Notes: generated by a model not told the origin, from the letters alone. Shown: positions 16,909 to 25,589, counted from the stretch's first letter. The stretch is 64,000 nt of DNA from Leucobacter sp. UT-8R-CII-1-4 (GCF_030010235.1 NZ_JASCRS010000001.1:806001-870000), one strand, 5' to 3'. Made by a program: numbers and translations.

Positions 16909-17127
16909 ATGCCCTCTACAAACGAAGAAGCCGCACGCGAGCTTGATGACATGCGGAAGTCCCGAGATCTTACGTACGCGTGGATTGCCCGCCGAATCGG
17001 CAGGAACGAAATGTGGGTTCGTAGAAAACTCAACGGTGAGGTCTTTATGAAAATCGACGAGTACACGTTTCTAAGAGACGTAATTGGTGGTGTTCCAATG
17101 CCTAGTGAGTCAGGCCGGACGAAATAA
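16909..17127 (+). CDS. Small helix-turn-helix DNA-binding protein (Cro-like)
   Basis: The 72-residue protein has a compact helix-turn-helix (LTYAWIARRIGRNEMWVRRKLNGE, about 21-44). No Shine-Dalgarno precedes ATG 16909, but GATAAT ends nine bases before it, so a leaderless mRNA is likely. It is divergent from the XRE gene and is probably the opposing arm of a regulatory switch. An excisionase-like role is an alternative. Confidence 0.65.
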   Translation: MPSTNEEAARELDDMRKSRDLTYAWIARRIGRNEMWVRRKLNGEVFMKIDEYTFLRDVIGGVPMPSESGRTK

Positions 17128-17133
17128 ATGGAA

Positions 17134-17163
17134 GAGCCCCCGGAGGTGCAACTCCAGGGGCTC
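17134..17163 (+). terminator. Hairpin between the Cro-like gene and the replication operon
   Basis: GAGCCCC (17134-17140) pairs with GGGGCTC (17157-17163), with inner GGAG/CTCC pairs. No T-run follows, so it may be an attenuator or processing site and not a full terminator. Confidence 0.45.
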
Positions 17164-17190
17164 ATAGATATTCGGAAAGGAATATCAAAC

Positions 17191-17292
17191 GTGCCTCACA
17201 TTAATGACACGGCCTCGCGCGCATCCTCGAAAAAGTTTTCACGCGAGACCACAATTGTCTCACTTCAGACTGAACCTGGGGCGACATCATGA
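17191..17292 (+). CDS. 33-residue leader ORF overlapping the replication gene
   Basis: GTG 17191 follows GAAAGGAATATCAAAC and encodes a 33-residue Ser/Thr-rich peptide. Its TGA overlaps the next start (ATGA, 17289-17292). The good ribosome site and exact overlap suggest a translated leader that couples translation into the initiator gene, which itself has only a poor site. No homology is recognisable. Confidence 0.5.
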   Translation: MPHINDTASRASSKKFSRETTIVSLQTEPGATS

Positions 17293-18248
17293 GCATCCGG
17301 GCCCTGAACTGGGCCTGGGAGCAAAGAACGGGGTCGCCTACCGCGAAAGCGATCCTCGCAGCACTTGCAGATCTTGCCGACGAAACGCACTCCTGCTTTC
17401 CATCGACAGAGTGGATTGCGGACCGTGCCGAAGTAAGCCTTAGCACCGTACAGCGGTATCTGAAGCAGCTCGAAGAGTCAGGCTACCTAAGTCGCGAACG
17501 ACGTTACATTGCATTCGGAAAGCGCAGCAATGATCGGTTCGTCCTGCCCGTCGGGCAGCTCATGGAGACTTCCTTCTCATCATTAGACGTCAAATTGACA
17601 TCTAATGATCCAGAAGAGGCAAAAGACCAGGTCAAATCATTAAATGTCAATCTGACTTCTAATGGCGAAAGGGTGACCTCATTAGATGTCAACTGTGACA
17701 TACACATAGATACCCCAGAGAAGATAGATAAATCTATCTTCATCGAGGAAGAGCCTCCGGCAGAGGCCGCGCCACGGCCGGACATGAACAATTCTTTGCT
17801 CGATACACGGCTCTGGAACATCCACCCAACACTTAGTGTCAACGCATTGAGCACCCGGTTGAAGGTAGCGCGAGTCGAAGACATCGACGTACTTCGGGCT
17901 GTACAAACAATCCTCGCCCGAGCTTCCCGAACCGTACACAACCCGCTCGCATTTGTCGCAAAAGCGATTGACGCGACTCCAGACGCATGGGGCGTCACTC
18001 TCCCTGGATTTGAGCCGGGGCAGGATGTGTCTGGCAAACCAAGCCTACGCGAGGTACAGCGCGCGAATCGTGACGCGTGCAACCGGAACGAACATCAATG
18101 GGGGCCGGACACCTGGGCGGAAATTGATCGCGCCTACTGTATCGACTGCGGCACTGCTCGAAGAAACCTTGACCCAGTGTTTCGTGAACTCCAAGACGAA
18201 CACGATCAATTCACAATCGGAGGTGACCGCAATGGGCAGAGTACTTGA
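17289..18248 (+). CDS. Replication-initiator-like winged-helix protein
   Basis: The 319-residue protein has an N-terminal winged helix (about 10-80, KAILAALADLADETHSCFPS, AEVSLSTVQRYLKQLEESGYL) as in helix-turn-helix replisome organisers and RepA_N-like initiators. A variable middle (about 95-145) coincides with DNA palindromes, and a C-terminal domain with a C-I-D-C pair (YCIDCG) follows. Translation is coupled to the 33-residue leader ORF by ATGA. With parB downstream, it suggests replication and maintenance of the element when excised. The family assignment rests on the winged helix and context. Confidence 0.6.
   Translation: MSIRALNWAWEQRTGSPTAKAILAALADLADETHSCFPSTEWIADRAEVSLSTVQRYLKQLEESGYLSRERRYIAFGKRSNDRFVLPVGQLMETSFSSLDVKLTSNDPEEAKDQVKSLNVNLTSNGERVTSLDVNCDIHIDTPEKIDKSIFIEEEPPAEAAPRPDMNNSLLDTRLWNIHPTLSVNALSTRLKVARVEDIDVLRAVQTILARASRTVHNPLAFVAKAIDATPDAWGVTLPGFEPGQDVSGKPSLREVQRANRDACNRNEHQWGPDTWAEIDRAYCIDCGTARRNLDPVFRELQDEHDQFTIGGDRNGQST
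17580..17701. repeat. Iteron-like palindromes inside the initiator gene (candidate origin)
   Basis: The half-site TCATTAGAYGTCAA occurs at 17580-17593, its inverse TTGACATCTAATGA at 17595-17608, variants at 17637-17650 and (inverted) 17652-17665, and again at 17679-17692 with TGACAT at 17696-17701. The spacing between repeats is 57 and 42 bases, whole codon numbers. The encoded peptides (SSLDVKLTSN, SLNVNLTSN, TSLDVNCD) are repeated as a consequence. Confidence 0.7.
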
Positions 18249-18582
18249 AAAACAAGTCATCGCTATCTCATGCGACCTCCGTAGCTGCAACGCACATGTC
18301 GCTCTAAATCCGGTTCCCGCACCATCAACCTGGCATGACGAGCTCCCCCAGCTAAAGACCCTCGTCGGCCAAGGTTGGTCGCTCATCCTGCTGGCCCGAC
18401 TGAGAGCCTATTGCCCTGCACACCCCGAACGAGCGTGGGACTGCTCGTGCAGAACCCATCCGGAACGCGCCCACCTCTGCACCGCGCATAGCCGTGACGC
18501 TGCGGCCATGGTGTGGGACTCCCTGATCATCCCCAACGAAGTTGAAAGCTTCCAAGCGCTGACGGAAAGGGCGAACGCATGA
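18232..18582 (+). CDS. Small Cys/His-rich protein, unknown function
   Basis: The 116-residue protein starts at ATG 18232 behind CGGAGGTGACCGCA. It overlaps the end of the initiator gene and the start of parB (ATGA). Cys/His clusters (SCDLRSCNAH; CPAHPERAWDCSCRTHPERAHLC) suggest one or two zinc-binding sites. I do not recognise the family. Its place inside the rep-par operon suggests an accessory DNA-binding role. Confidence 0.6.
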   Translation: MGRVLEKQVIAISCDLRSCNAHVALNPVPAPSTWHDELPQLKTLVGQGWSLILLARLRAYCPAHPERAWDCSCRTHPERAHLCTAHSRDAAAMVWDSLIIPNEVESFQALTERANA

Positions 18583-19604
18583 CCAGCACACCACAGATCA
18601 GCCAGGAATGGGCACAAGTACGTGTTAACGAAGTGATCGTTAAAGAACGACAGCGCGCCGTAGATCAAGCACATGTTGCTGTCGTTGCTCAGTCGTTCCG
18701 GGAGATGAACTTCCAGATCCAGCCGATTGTCGTCGACGAAGACTACGTGCTTGTTGACGGCGCACACCGATTGCAAGCGGCCAAGAACGCCGGCTGGGAA
18801 ACCATCGGCGCAATGGTCGTGCACGGCGCGACCGATGAAGACCGGCCACTGATCGAGCTGGAAGCCAACCGCCTTCGCAAACAGATGAGTCCCGCCGAGG
18901 TCTACAAAGCCTGGAAAACTTATGGTCTACCTGTTGCCCAGGTACGGGCGAAGAGCCGGCAAATCGAGGGCGGTATTCGAGCAAGTGAAATCAGCGGATT
19001 CGGTAGGAGCAATGAGGGACACGGGGTTACCGTAAATTCCAGTAACTCCGGCGATACCTCTTCAGCCTCGGTAGCTGCTGCAGCAAAGCAACTCACGGGC
19101 ATGTCGCTCGACAGCCTGAACAAGATCGAGGACATTCACCAGATCGCGGAAAGCAGCAGCGCACCTGAACCGCTCCGCACCGCAGCACTCACGGCAATCA
19201 AGAAACTCGAAGCTCCTGAAGCTCGCGTAGATGCGCTCCATAAAAACCTGCTGAAGATCGCAAGCGTTGTACGTCGGGAAATCGATCCGGGCGCGGCTCA
19301 TCTCGCATACCTTGAAAATGAACTGGGTGGCACCCTCACAAATGTTGCGCTCCTTGAGCAACGACTCGATGAGCGTGGGCTTGACAAGCGACTCCGTGAC
19401 GCTGCACGTAGTCTCCCCCTTGGGGCTGAAAACTTGCGAACTATAAGAATGTCACTCGCAAAGAGTCTCGCAATCATCATTGCCGTTGAGTGCCTGAACG
19501 CCCCAACTCCCACTGAAATCCTGCCGATGGTTGTCCGCGAGGTTACCCAGGCACTCGCTGATAAGTCAGCGGACAAGGTCGGACAGGTGATCGACCATGA
19601 GTAA
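18579..19604 (+). CDS. ParB-family partition/nuclease-domain protein
   Basis: The 341-residue protein has an N-terminal ParB/Spo0J domain (about 8-100). Visible motifs are QPIVVDEDYVLVDGAHRLQAAKNAGWETI (the GxHR box is DGAHR) and PLIELEANRLRKQMSPAEVYKAW. A helical C-terminal region (about 190-340) probably dimerises. No parA is present nearby. It overlaps both neighbours (ATGA-type), so it is part of a tight maintenance operon. ParB proteins of this type may act as CTPases in partition or as regulators of the element. Confidence 0.82.
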   Translation: MTSTPQISQEWAQVRVNEVIVKERQRAVDQAHVAVVAQSFREMNFQIQPIVVDEDYVLVDGAHRLQAAKNAGWETIGAMVVHGATDEDRPLIELEANRLRKQMSPAEVYKAWKTYGLPVAQVRAKSRQIEGGIRASEISGFGRSNEGHGVTVNSSNSGDTSSASVAAAAKQLTGMSLDSLNKIEDIHQIAESSSAPEPLRTAALTAIKKLEAPEARVDALHKNLLKIASVVRREIDPGAAHLAYLENELGGTLTNVALLEQRLDERGLDKRLRDAARSLPLGAENLRTIRMSLAKSLAIIIAVECLNAPTPTEILPMVVREVTQALADKSADKVGQVIDHE

Positions 19605-20364
19605 CGTCGAACGGTTCACGGCATGGCGGCAACGTGAAGCTCTGACTTCACTTGTGAACGATCCCCGGTTTCTTTCAACTGCTGAGGGCGTTGCGTTTCG
19701 TGAACAGATCCACGAACACTTTGTCGCGTCGATGATGAAAATGGCCCGCGAACTCTCGTTCCCAATTGAGCCAGCGGAGATTGAAAACACAATCCTCGTA
19801 GGACTCATGGAGAACGAAGGCCGTGTTGCAAAACTCGCAATCACGGCAAGCCAGTCAGACCCTTGGGCGTACATTGCGGTGTCTGCACGTAAGTGGATAC
19901 GGGCGTTGTGGGGTACTCGCGGTGTCCCCGCTGAGATTCTGGAATGGATACCCCAGTCATACGCTTGGGAGCCAGACACCACCTCGACGGACCTTGCAGA
20001 AGTGATTGAGCTCACATTCCAAACGCTCGCGCCTGTCACGGACGAGGATCTTCATCCCGAACTTGCAAAGCTGTTGAGCTGGCTTGCCTATAACCCGCAG
20101 CAGCGTCTCTCGTATGAGCGTGATGAATGTGTGGCGGCTCATCGTGCTTGCCCGTCGTTCACCATCGATCAAGTGATTGCTGTCATGAACATTGCTTGGG
20201 GTGGTCGGCCGCGTAAAGCAGAAACATCGCTCATGGGTGCGTTCTTACTCGATTCCAATTTTCAGATTTCTGAAAGCTCTACTCACGCTCTTGCTCGTGA
20301 AACGTATCGCCGCCGAATGGTTGCCGCGCGTAACGGTTCTCGGCTCCTATCTGATTGGAGATAA
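19597..20364 (+). CDS. Hypothetical element protein downstream of parB
   Basis: The 255-residue soluble protein has no recognisable motif. It is rich in Trp and Arg, with a helical N-terminus and a KWIRALWGTRGVPAEILEW segment. The start overlaps the parB stop by eight bases, so it belongs to the same operon. A role in replication or partition is only suggested by position. Confidence 0.6.
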   Translation: MSNVERFTAWRQREALTSLVNDPRFLSTAEGVAFREQIHEHFVASMMKMARELSFPIEPAEIENTILVGLMENEGRVAKLAITASQSDPWAYIAVSARKWIRALWGTRGVPAEILEWIPQSYAWEPDTTSTDLAEVIELTFQTLAPVTDEDLHPELAKLLSWLAYNPQQRLSYERDECVAAHRACPSFTIDQVIAVMNIAWGGRPRKAETSLMGAFLLDSNFQISESSTHALARETYRRRMVAARNGSRLLSDWR

Positions 20365-20367
20365 CTC

Positions 20368-20580
20368 ATGTTTTTTGGTTTAGACCTAGCCCCTTCCACC
20401 CTTGTATTGATTCTTATTGGAGCTGTGCTCATTCTCGCCATTGTGTTCTATGCACTGAGCAGAGCGTCCGCCCGCCGAGGCGAATGGGATGGGAAGGCTT
20501 TGATGCAAGTTGCTTTGATTTGCCTTGTGATCGTCCTCGTCTCGCTCGGTGTTGTAGTTACCCGAATGGTTTTGGGGTGA
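20368..20580 (+). CDS. 70-residue two-helix membrane protein, copy 1
   Basis: It begins MFFGLDL and has two hydrophobic helices (LVLILIGAVLILAIVFYAL and VALICLVIVLVSLGVVVTRMV). It lies three bases after the preceding gene. It is the same length as the following gene, with the same leader ending AACTC and a similar start (MF-L-L). The pair looks like an ancient tandem duplication. Small membrane proteins next to DUF2637 are common in actinobacterial mobile elements (Spd-like). Confidence 0.62.
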   Translation: MFFGLDLAPSTLVLILIGAVLILAIVFYALSRASARRGEWDGKALMQVALICLVIVLVSLGVVVTRMVLG

Positions 20581-20584
20581 ACTC

Positions 20585-20797
20585 GTGTTTCTTGATCTAG
20601 AACTATCTCTCTTCAGTATTTTTATTTTTCTCGGAGCTGCACTACTGCTGATTGCCGTTGTTCACATGATTGCTTACTTCTCTGCGCTCTGGAGAGGGAA
20701 GCCCGCAGAGGGAGTGTTGACTAGCTTGTTCATCTCCGGTGGTTTCATCATGTTTCTGATATTCGTATTGTTTCTTTTCGTAATGCTTAGAGGGTGA
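20585..20797 (+). CDS. 70-residue two-helix membrane protein, copy 2
   Basis: GTG 20585 follows GGGGTGAACTC. It begins MFLDLEL and has two hydrophobic helices (IFIFLGAALLLIAVVHMIAY and GGFIMFLIFVLFLFVML). It parallels the preceding 70-residue gene in length, helix layout and leader. Function is unknown; it is likely part of the intercellular-spread module. Confidence 0.62.
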   Translation: MFLDLELSLFSIFIFLGAALLLIAVVHMIAYFSALWRGKPAEGVLTSLFISGGFIMFLIFVLFLFVMLRG

Positions 20798-20801
20798 AGC
20801 C

Positions 20802-21629
20802 ATGTCTGCAAAGAAGCACCCTTCAAGAACATGGTCGCTGGTACTTTCTCTCGGCATCCCTTTGGCTATCGTCGGGGTATCAGCAATGGCTATCTCATAT
20901 GCGACGCTCATTGATGTTGCGCGAGTAAACGGTCTGCCCCTGCCAGAACTATTCCCTGTTCTCGTCGATGTGGGAACGGTCGCAACGATGATCGCTGCAG
21001 CTCAGTTTCGGCTTCGTGGTGTGAACGGTCGCTGGCTTGCCTACGCGACGTTTATTGCACTCTCAGCGGTGTCGATTGTGGCCAACAGTACCCATGCGTG
21101 GCGCGCGGCCGACATGACGGTGACTACGCCGTGGGCGGCAGCGCTTCTTGCTGCGACCCCACCAGCCGCGCTCCTTGCGATCACGCACCTGGTGATGCTG
21201 CTTGTACCGGACGAGAAGGAACGGGCGAAGCTTCAAGCAGCGCGCGAACGCGCTCAACAGGAGCCACAAGTCGAACGCCGAGCTGCACCAACTCCGCAGC
21301 CAAATGCGGTGCGAGCAGTGCCAGCTCTCGCTACTCCAAACAATGAACGCTACGAACCTGCACCCTCTACATCGACTACCAAAGTTGAAAAGCCAACACA
21401 ATCCAAGTCAAGCGATCAAGAGGTACAGGCTCGTGTGCTTGCCCACATTCAGGAGACTGGCAAACGTCCAACGGGTGCAACTGTCGGGGTGTGGCTGGGT
21501 CAGACCCCGAAGAGTGGACAGCGTTTCATGAAACGTCTTGAAGAAGAGGGCGTGTTTGATCCCGCGCCAAAGATGCAGGTGGTGCGGGAAGGGTTACAGA
21601 ACTACATCGATAGGGAGCTTCGGCGGTGA
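20802..21629 (+). CDS. DUF2637 membrane protein with C-terminal DNA-binding-like segment
   Basis: The 275-residue protein has four hydrophobic helices in the first ~135 residues, matching DUF2637 (SpdB/Spi-like proteins of actinobacterial plasmids and integrative elements). After a Pro/Gln-rich linker comes a helix-turn-helix-like segment (TGATVGVWLGQTPKSGQRFMKRLEEEG, about 228-254). Known DUF2637 proteins are linked to plasmid spread along or between cells. It lies five bases after the small membrane genes, in the same operon. Confidence 0.8.
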   Translation: MSAKKHPSRTWSLVLSLGIPLAIVGVSAMAISYATLIDVARVNGLPLPELFPVLVDVGTVATMIAAAQFRLRGVNGRWLAYATFIALSAVSIVANSTHAWRAADMTVTTPWAAALLAATPPAALLAITHLVMLLVPDEKERAKLQAARERAQQEPQVERRAAPTPQPNAVRAVPALATPNNERYEPAPSTSTTKVEKPTQSKSSDQEVQARVLAHIQETGKRPTGATVGVWLGQTPKSGQRFMKRLEEEGVFDPAPKMQVVREGLQNYIDRELRR

Positions 21630-21735
21630 ATGTCGGCGGCTGACTATAAGTTGGAACCAGGGGAAGGATGCCCCACTCGTTCCACAGATCACGGGCATCC
21701 AAAGCAGAGAAAAACGTTAGTGAAAACAGGTAATT

Positions 21736-23055
21736 ATGAACACCATCCCCGAAACTTCGCCAGCTACTGAGCTGGACGTGGAGCGCGCAAAGAAGCGCAA
21801 GAAAAGCATCATCGGCATCGTAATCGGTGCGGCCGCATTCGTCGTTGCCATCACACTGTTGGTGCTCTCTCCCAAGATCAATCACTCAATTCTTGTTTCT
21901 GAATACAACCAGGTAGCACCCAAGTTGGTGGCGGTTCAGAGCGAACTCGCCAATGAAAAAACCGCGCAAGCGGTATACCCGGCGTTGACGAGTATCCGCT
22001 TGAGCGCGGCAGAAACCTTGGGGAAGCAAAGCCTTGGTATCGCTACAGCTCCAGCACCAACCTTGAATGCGGACACAGCCGCTGCGCTGAAGGAAGCTGG
22101 AACCGAGTACACCACTGCAGTTGCTGATCTGGTTGGAGACTCGCCCGTATCGGCGAATGACGCTGTTGCCGCGCAGGTTGCAAAGGTGCGAGAAGTACGA
22201 ACCAATCTCGCTACAAAGCTTGTAGAGGTGAACGCACAAATCGGTAAGGAGACTGCGGAGAGCGAAAAGCAGCAGAAGCCTTCCTCGAAGGTCAAAGAGC
22301 TTGAGCTGCAACGCGACGACCTCGCCGCCCAGCTGGTACCCGAAGCCGATCTGACCGTGGAGCTTGTCGCTGACTACCTTGAGCTGAGCGTTGAGCCAGA
22401 GAAACAAGCAGACGTTGATGAGTCCAAGCTGACTCGGGAAATGCTCGCTCAGGCGAAGCTGGACCTTGCTGAGAAAACTGAAGAGCTCAAAGAGGTGCAA
22501 GCTGCGAACAAGGAGCCAAAGACGCTCATCGCTCAACTTGCTGAACTCGAGCTCACACTTTCAGAGCCGCTGCAGGCGGCAGCGAAAGAAGCGCCAACAC
22601 AGGTTCTGGCGGTGGTTGCCGCAGCGCCAAGCTCACCGGCTTCCCTGAACGAGGCAGCGGTCGCTGCGGCGGATACTGCCGCAGCGTTAAAGAAGGACTC
22701 CACCGTTGCGGAGCTTGCGAAGCTGGTCGACGGATATGTGAAAAGCACTGACCAGGTGCGTGCAGGCCACGCGACAGCGGTAGCCGAGGCAGAAGCAGCT
22801 GCAGCCGCTGCAGCCGCGGGGAACTGGAGCGGTGGGGGTAGTGACGATGGTTGGTACTCAGACGGCGATTACGGTTACTCAGGCGGCGGAGGCGGATACT
22901 CAGGTGGTGGCTCTGGCCGCGGAGGTGGCGGCAACTCTGGCGGTGGCGGCAACTCAGGTGGCGGTAACTCAGGTGGCGGTAACTCTGGTAGCGGCTGGGG
23001 TAGTGACGATGGTTGGGGAGAAGATGATCCAACCTGGCACGGTGGAAATGAATAG
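21736..23055 (+). CDS. Coiled-coil membrane protein with Gly/Ser-rich tail
   Basis: The 439-residue protein has a basic N-terminus (AKKRKKS), one transmembrane helix (IIGIVIGAAAFVVAITLLVL, about 25-45), a long Ala/Glu/Lys-rich coiled coil (about 55-330), and a C-terminal Gly/Ser-rich stretch with GGGNSGGG units ending in acidic residues. The product is probably extracytoplasmic. It precedes a wall-anchored protein gene, separated by a terminator. No family was recognised; a cell-contact or aggregation role is inference. Confidence 0.65.
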   Translation: MNTIPETSPATELDVERAKKRKKSIIGIVIGAAAFVVAITLLVLSPKINHSILVSEYNQVAPKLVAVQSELANEKTAQAVYPALTSIRLSAAETLGKQSLGIATAPAPTLNADTAAALKEAGTEYTTAVADLVGDSPVSANDAVAAQVAKVREVRTNLATKLVEVNAQIGKETAESEKQQKPSSKVKELELQRDDLAAQLVPEADLTVELVADYLELSVEPEKQADVDESKLTREMLAQAKLDLAEKTEELKEVQAANKEPKTLIAQLAELELTLSEPLQAAAKEAPTQVLAVVAAAPSSPASLNEAAVAAADTAAALKKDSTVAELAKLVDGYVKSTDQVRAGHATAVAEAEAAAAAAAAGNWSGGGSDDGWYSDGDYGYSGGGGGYSGGGSGRGGGGNSGGGGNSGGGNSGGGNSGSGWGSDDGWGEDDPTWHGGNE

Positions 23056-23065
23056 TTTTTAGTAA

Positions 23066-23107
23066 ATGCGGTCTGGAAATGACACTCTCCCAGGCCGCAT
23101 TTGTTTT
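23066..23107 (+). terminator. Intrinsic terminator after the coiled-coil gene
   Basis: ATGCGG-T-CTGG pairs with CCAG-G-CCGCAT and is followed by TTGTTTT. It lies between the coiled-coil gene and the wall-anchored protein gene. Confidence 0.75.
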
Positions 23108-23177
23108 ACTGCGCAGCCTTTCTGTTCGTACCTGTGGCAAAGCATTCTTTGCTGCACAAACCAGAAAGGCCTTTCTA

Positions 23178-25589
23178 GTGAGTATTCAAATTACGCGGCC
23201 CCCAGCGCGTACCAAACGATTCCGTGCTGGAGCCCTGATCCTCGGTGCACTGGTGCTCGGCGGAACTGCCGTGGGTGGGATGAACACGCTTGCTGCCGCG
23301 CCGGCGCAAGCGATCGACGCATATCATGGCGCTGGCATCAACTGGGGGGTTGGTGTCCACGCAAATGGTGCAGGAAACTTCATCCTTCCTGATGGACGAT
23401 TCGTGTACTGCGCGGAGATGTTCATCTTCACCGATCCCGGATCAGGTATCCCGAACTATGTCACCGCAGACACCATTCCAGGTAAGTCCGACGGTGGCAT
23501 CGAGGTGTACGCGACCAGTGGCGATGCGTTGAAGATGATTGGCTTCGTGATTTCGAAGTACGGTCAAACTAACGATTCGGCGCAAGCTGCAGCTACCGCC
23601 TATGCGGTCTGGGCGATGCGCTCTGGCAATGCCGGCTACAACGCTCAGCTCGCTATCGTGGCGAACTCTATTGGTGCCGGTGTAGTTAATCTTGCGAACT
23701 CCTACATGAACGAAGCTGCAGCATGGGTCTCAGCGGGTGGATCAAACGGCGACTACGGAGGAATGTGGGATAGCAATTACATCAATGCTTCTCCCGAAAA
23801 GCCGTACGAGGGCACGATTAAAGTTCCTGCTGGATCTACCCAGATGACTATTGAGAATGGTTCATGGGCCGACGGCTCCACGACGAAGACGTGGAACGGT
23901 GGCGCGCCTGCCGGTACGCAGCTTTCTTGGGTTGGCATCCCGCCGTCGAACGAGAAGTGGGACAAGTATTACCGTGTGTCTTTCACCGGAAAGCAGGTGG
24001 TTCCAGGGTTGGACGTTGCTTTCGGTGATGGTGGCGGCTGGCAGTCCTCAATCACCAGCGGCCCGCCGCGTGAGCGCGAGCTGACCCGCATTTATCTCGA
24101 TCCTGATACGACCTGGGCACCGAGTGTTTCGTCGCTCGTGACTTCAGAGTTCATCAAGAAGGGCGAAACCTTCTCGGACACGATTACGTTCGGCTCGCTA
24201 CCTGCAGACATCGGGCGTAGCGACCAGTGGCGGTGGCGTCTAGCTGAGGACGGTGTAACGAAGGAGTGGATGCCGATCAAGGCAAAGGGCACCGTCTACG
24301 GCCCATACATCTCTGACCCGGCGTTGAACCCGCAGCCAACTATTCCAGTTGGTGCACCGGTTGCCGCAACCTTTGAGTATTCGGTACTGAACGAAGATGG
24401 TTCGTTCGTCACTGAGGACCCGACTGGGAAGCAGATTCCCATTGATACCGGCATCAAGTCCAAGGAACAGGGCTACTACACGTTCGTGTGGGAAATCATC
24501 GGTGACGATCAGCACGAAGCTGTGACTGGTGTTGATGATTGCGTCACTCCAGACCGTGAGGCTGGCTGCCGAGTGTTCCCAACGAACTATTACTTCTCTG
24601 ATGGTTTCGGCACCAAGGGCGAGACTCAAGCAGTGAAAATGAAGCCCGAGTTCAACACTGAACTCTCGACCCACGAACTGACCCTGGGCGACACCTACAC
24701 GGATGCAATCACCGTGCCTGAGCGACAGAACTGGCTCCGTGACGATCAGGGCAAACGCCACACGCAAACCCTGACCGGCACTGCATATCTCGTGAACACT
24801 CCGGAGCTGGTGCAGTCGGCTGAGATTCCAGCGGACGCGGTAGCCGTGGGCACCACCAAGGTTGTTACCGATCCCGAGGAAAACGGGCAGGTCCTCGTTT
24901 CTGAAGATCTGATGCTCGACATTTACACGCCACTTGAAGCGAAGCACCTGACGATGGTCTGGTGTGTGGTGGATGCCGACCAGGAGCCTCAGTCACAGGG
25001 CATCTGGGAAGAGAAGTGTGATGACTTCGGTATCCCTGCAGAGTCAGCAAAGATCGTGCATCCAGACGTCACCACCAAGGCTGTTGAAGCAGTGTGGACG
25101 GGTGAGGACGCACATGACACCGCTATCGTGACCGGTCATGTGCCGAGCGCCGAGTCAGGTGTGAAGACCGAGGTCACTTTCGAGGTGTACGAGGCAGCCA
25201 AGGGCACCCCGGTCTGCACCGACGAAAACCGTCTGTTTAACCTCGATACTCCAGTCGAGGTAACGAAGCCGGGCGAGTACCCCTCTGAAAAGGTGCAGTT
25301 CACTACTGTGGGCGACAAGCACTGGGTCGAAACCCTCAAGTACGTCTACCCTGACGAGACTGAAAAGGTAATCAAGCGTGGTATCTGTGGCCTTCCTGAC
25401 GAGACTACGAAGGTGAAGGAGCGCCCTGTGCTCGCGCTCACCGGCGCGATGGGTCATCCAACCGGCCTGGCCTACGGACTCGGTATCACCGGCCTACTTG
25501 CCGCAGCGGGCACGTCAGCTTTCGTGATTGCTCGGAAGCGTCACGCAGCAGCATTTGCGGCCAGTAATTCACGCGACTGCGAAGGCTAA
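23178..25589 (+). CDS. Wall-anchored thioester-like surface protein of the element
   Basis: The 803-residue protein starts at GTG 23178 behind GAAAGGCCTTTCTA, and a normal signal peptide (GALILGALVLGGTAVGG, cleaved near APAQA) then follows. The N-terminal domain (about 50-190) resembles Cys-Gln thioester adhesin domains, with Cys in RFVYCAEM. However, the Gln motif reads TAYAVW, so the Gln is replaced. Later beta-rich repeats (about 290-740) and a C-terminal sorting signal LALTG + helix + RKR show anchoring to the wall. It may mediate mating contact. No sortase is encoded nearby. Confidence 0.82.
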   Translation: MSIQITRPPARTKRFRAGALILGALVLGGTAVGGMNTLAAAPAQAIDAYHGAGINWGVGVHANGAGNFILPDGRFVYCAEMFIFTDPGSGIPNYVTADTIPGKSDGGIEVYATSGDALKMIGFVISKYGQTNDSAQAAATAYAVWAMRSGNAGYNAQLAIVANSIGAGVVNLANSYMNEAAAWVSAGGSNGDYGGMWDSNYINASPEKPYEGTIKVPAGSTQMTIENGSWADGSTTKTWNGGAPAGTQLSWVGIPPSNEKWDKYYRVSFTGKQVVPGLDVAFGDGGGWQSSITSGPPRERELTRIYLDPDTTWAPSVSSLVTSEFIKKGETFSDTITFGSLPADIGRSDQWRWRLAEDGVTKEWMPIKAKGTVYGPYISDPALNPQPTIPVGAPVAATFEYSVLNEDGSFVTEDPTGKQIPIDTGIKSKEQGYYTFVWEIIGDDQHEAVTGVDDCVTPDREAGCRVFPTNYYFSDGFGTKGETQAVKMKPEFNTELSTHELTLGDTYTDAITVPERQNWLRDDQGKRHTQTLTGTAYLVNTPELVQSAEIPADAVAVGTTKVVTDPEENGQVLVSEDLMLDIYTPLEAKHLTMVWCVVDADQEPQSQGIWEEKCDDFGIPAESAKIVHPDVTTKAVEAVWTGEDAHDTAIVTGHVPSAESGVKTEVTFEVYEAAKGTPVCTDENRLFNLDTPVEVTKPGEYPSEKVQFTTVGDKHWVETLKYVYPDETEKVIKRGICGLPDETTKVKERPVLALTGAMGHPTGLAYGLGITGLLAAAGTSAFVIARKRHAAAFAASNSRDCEG

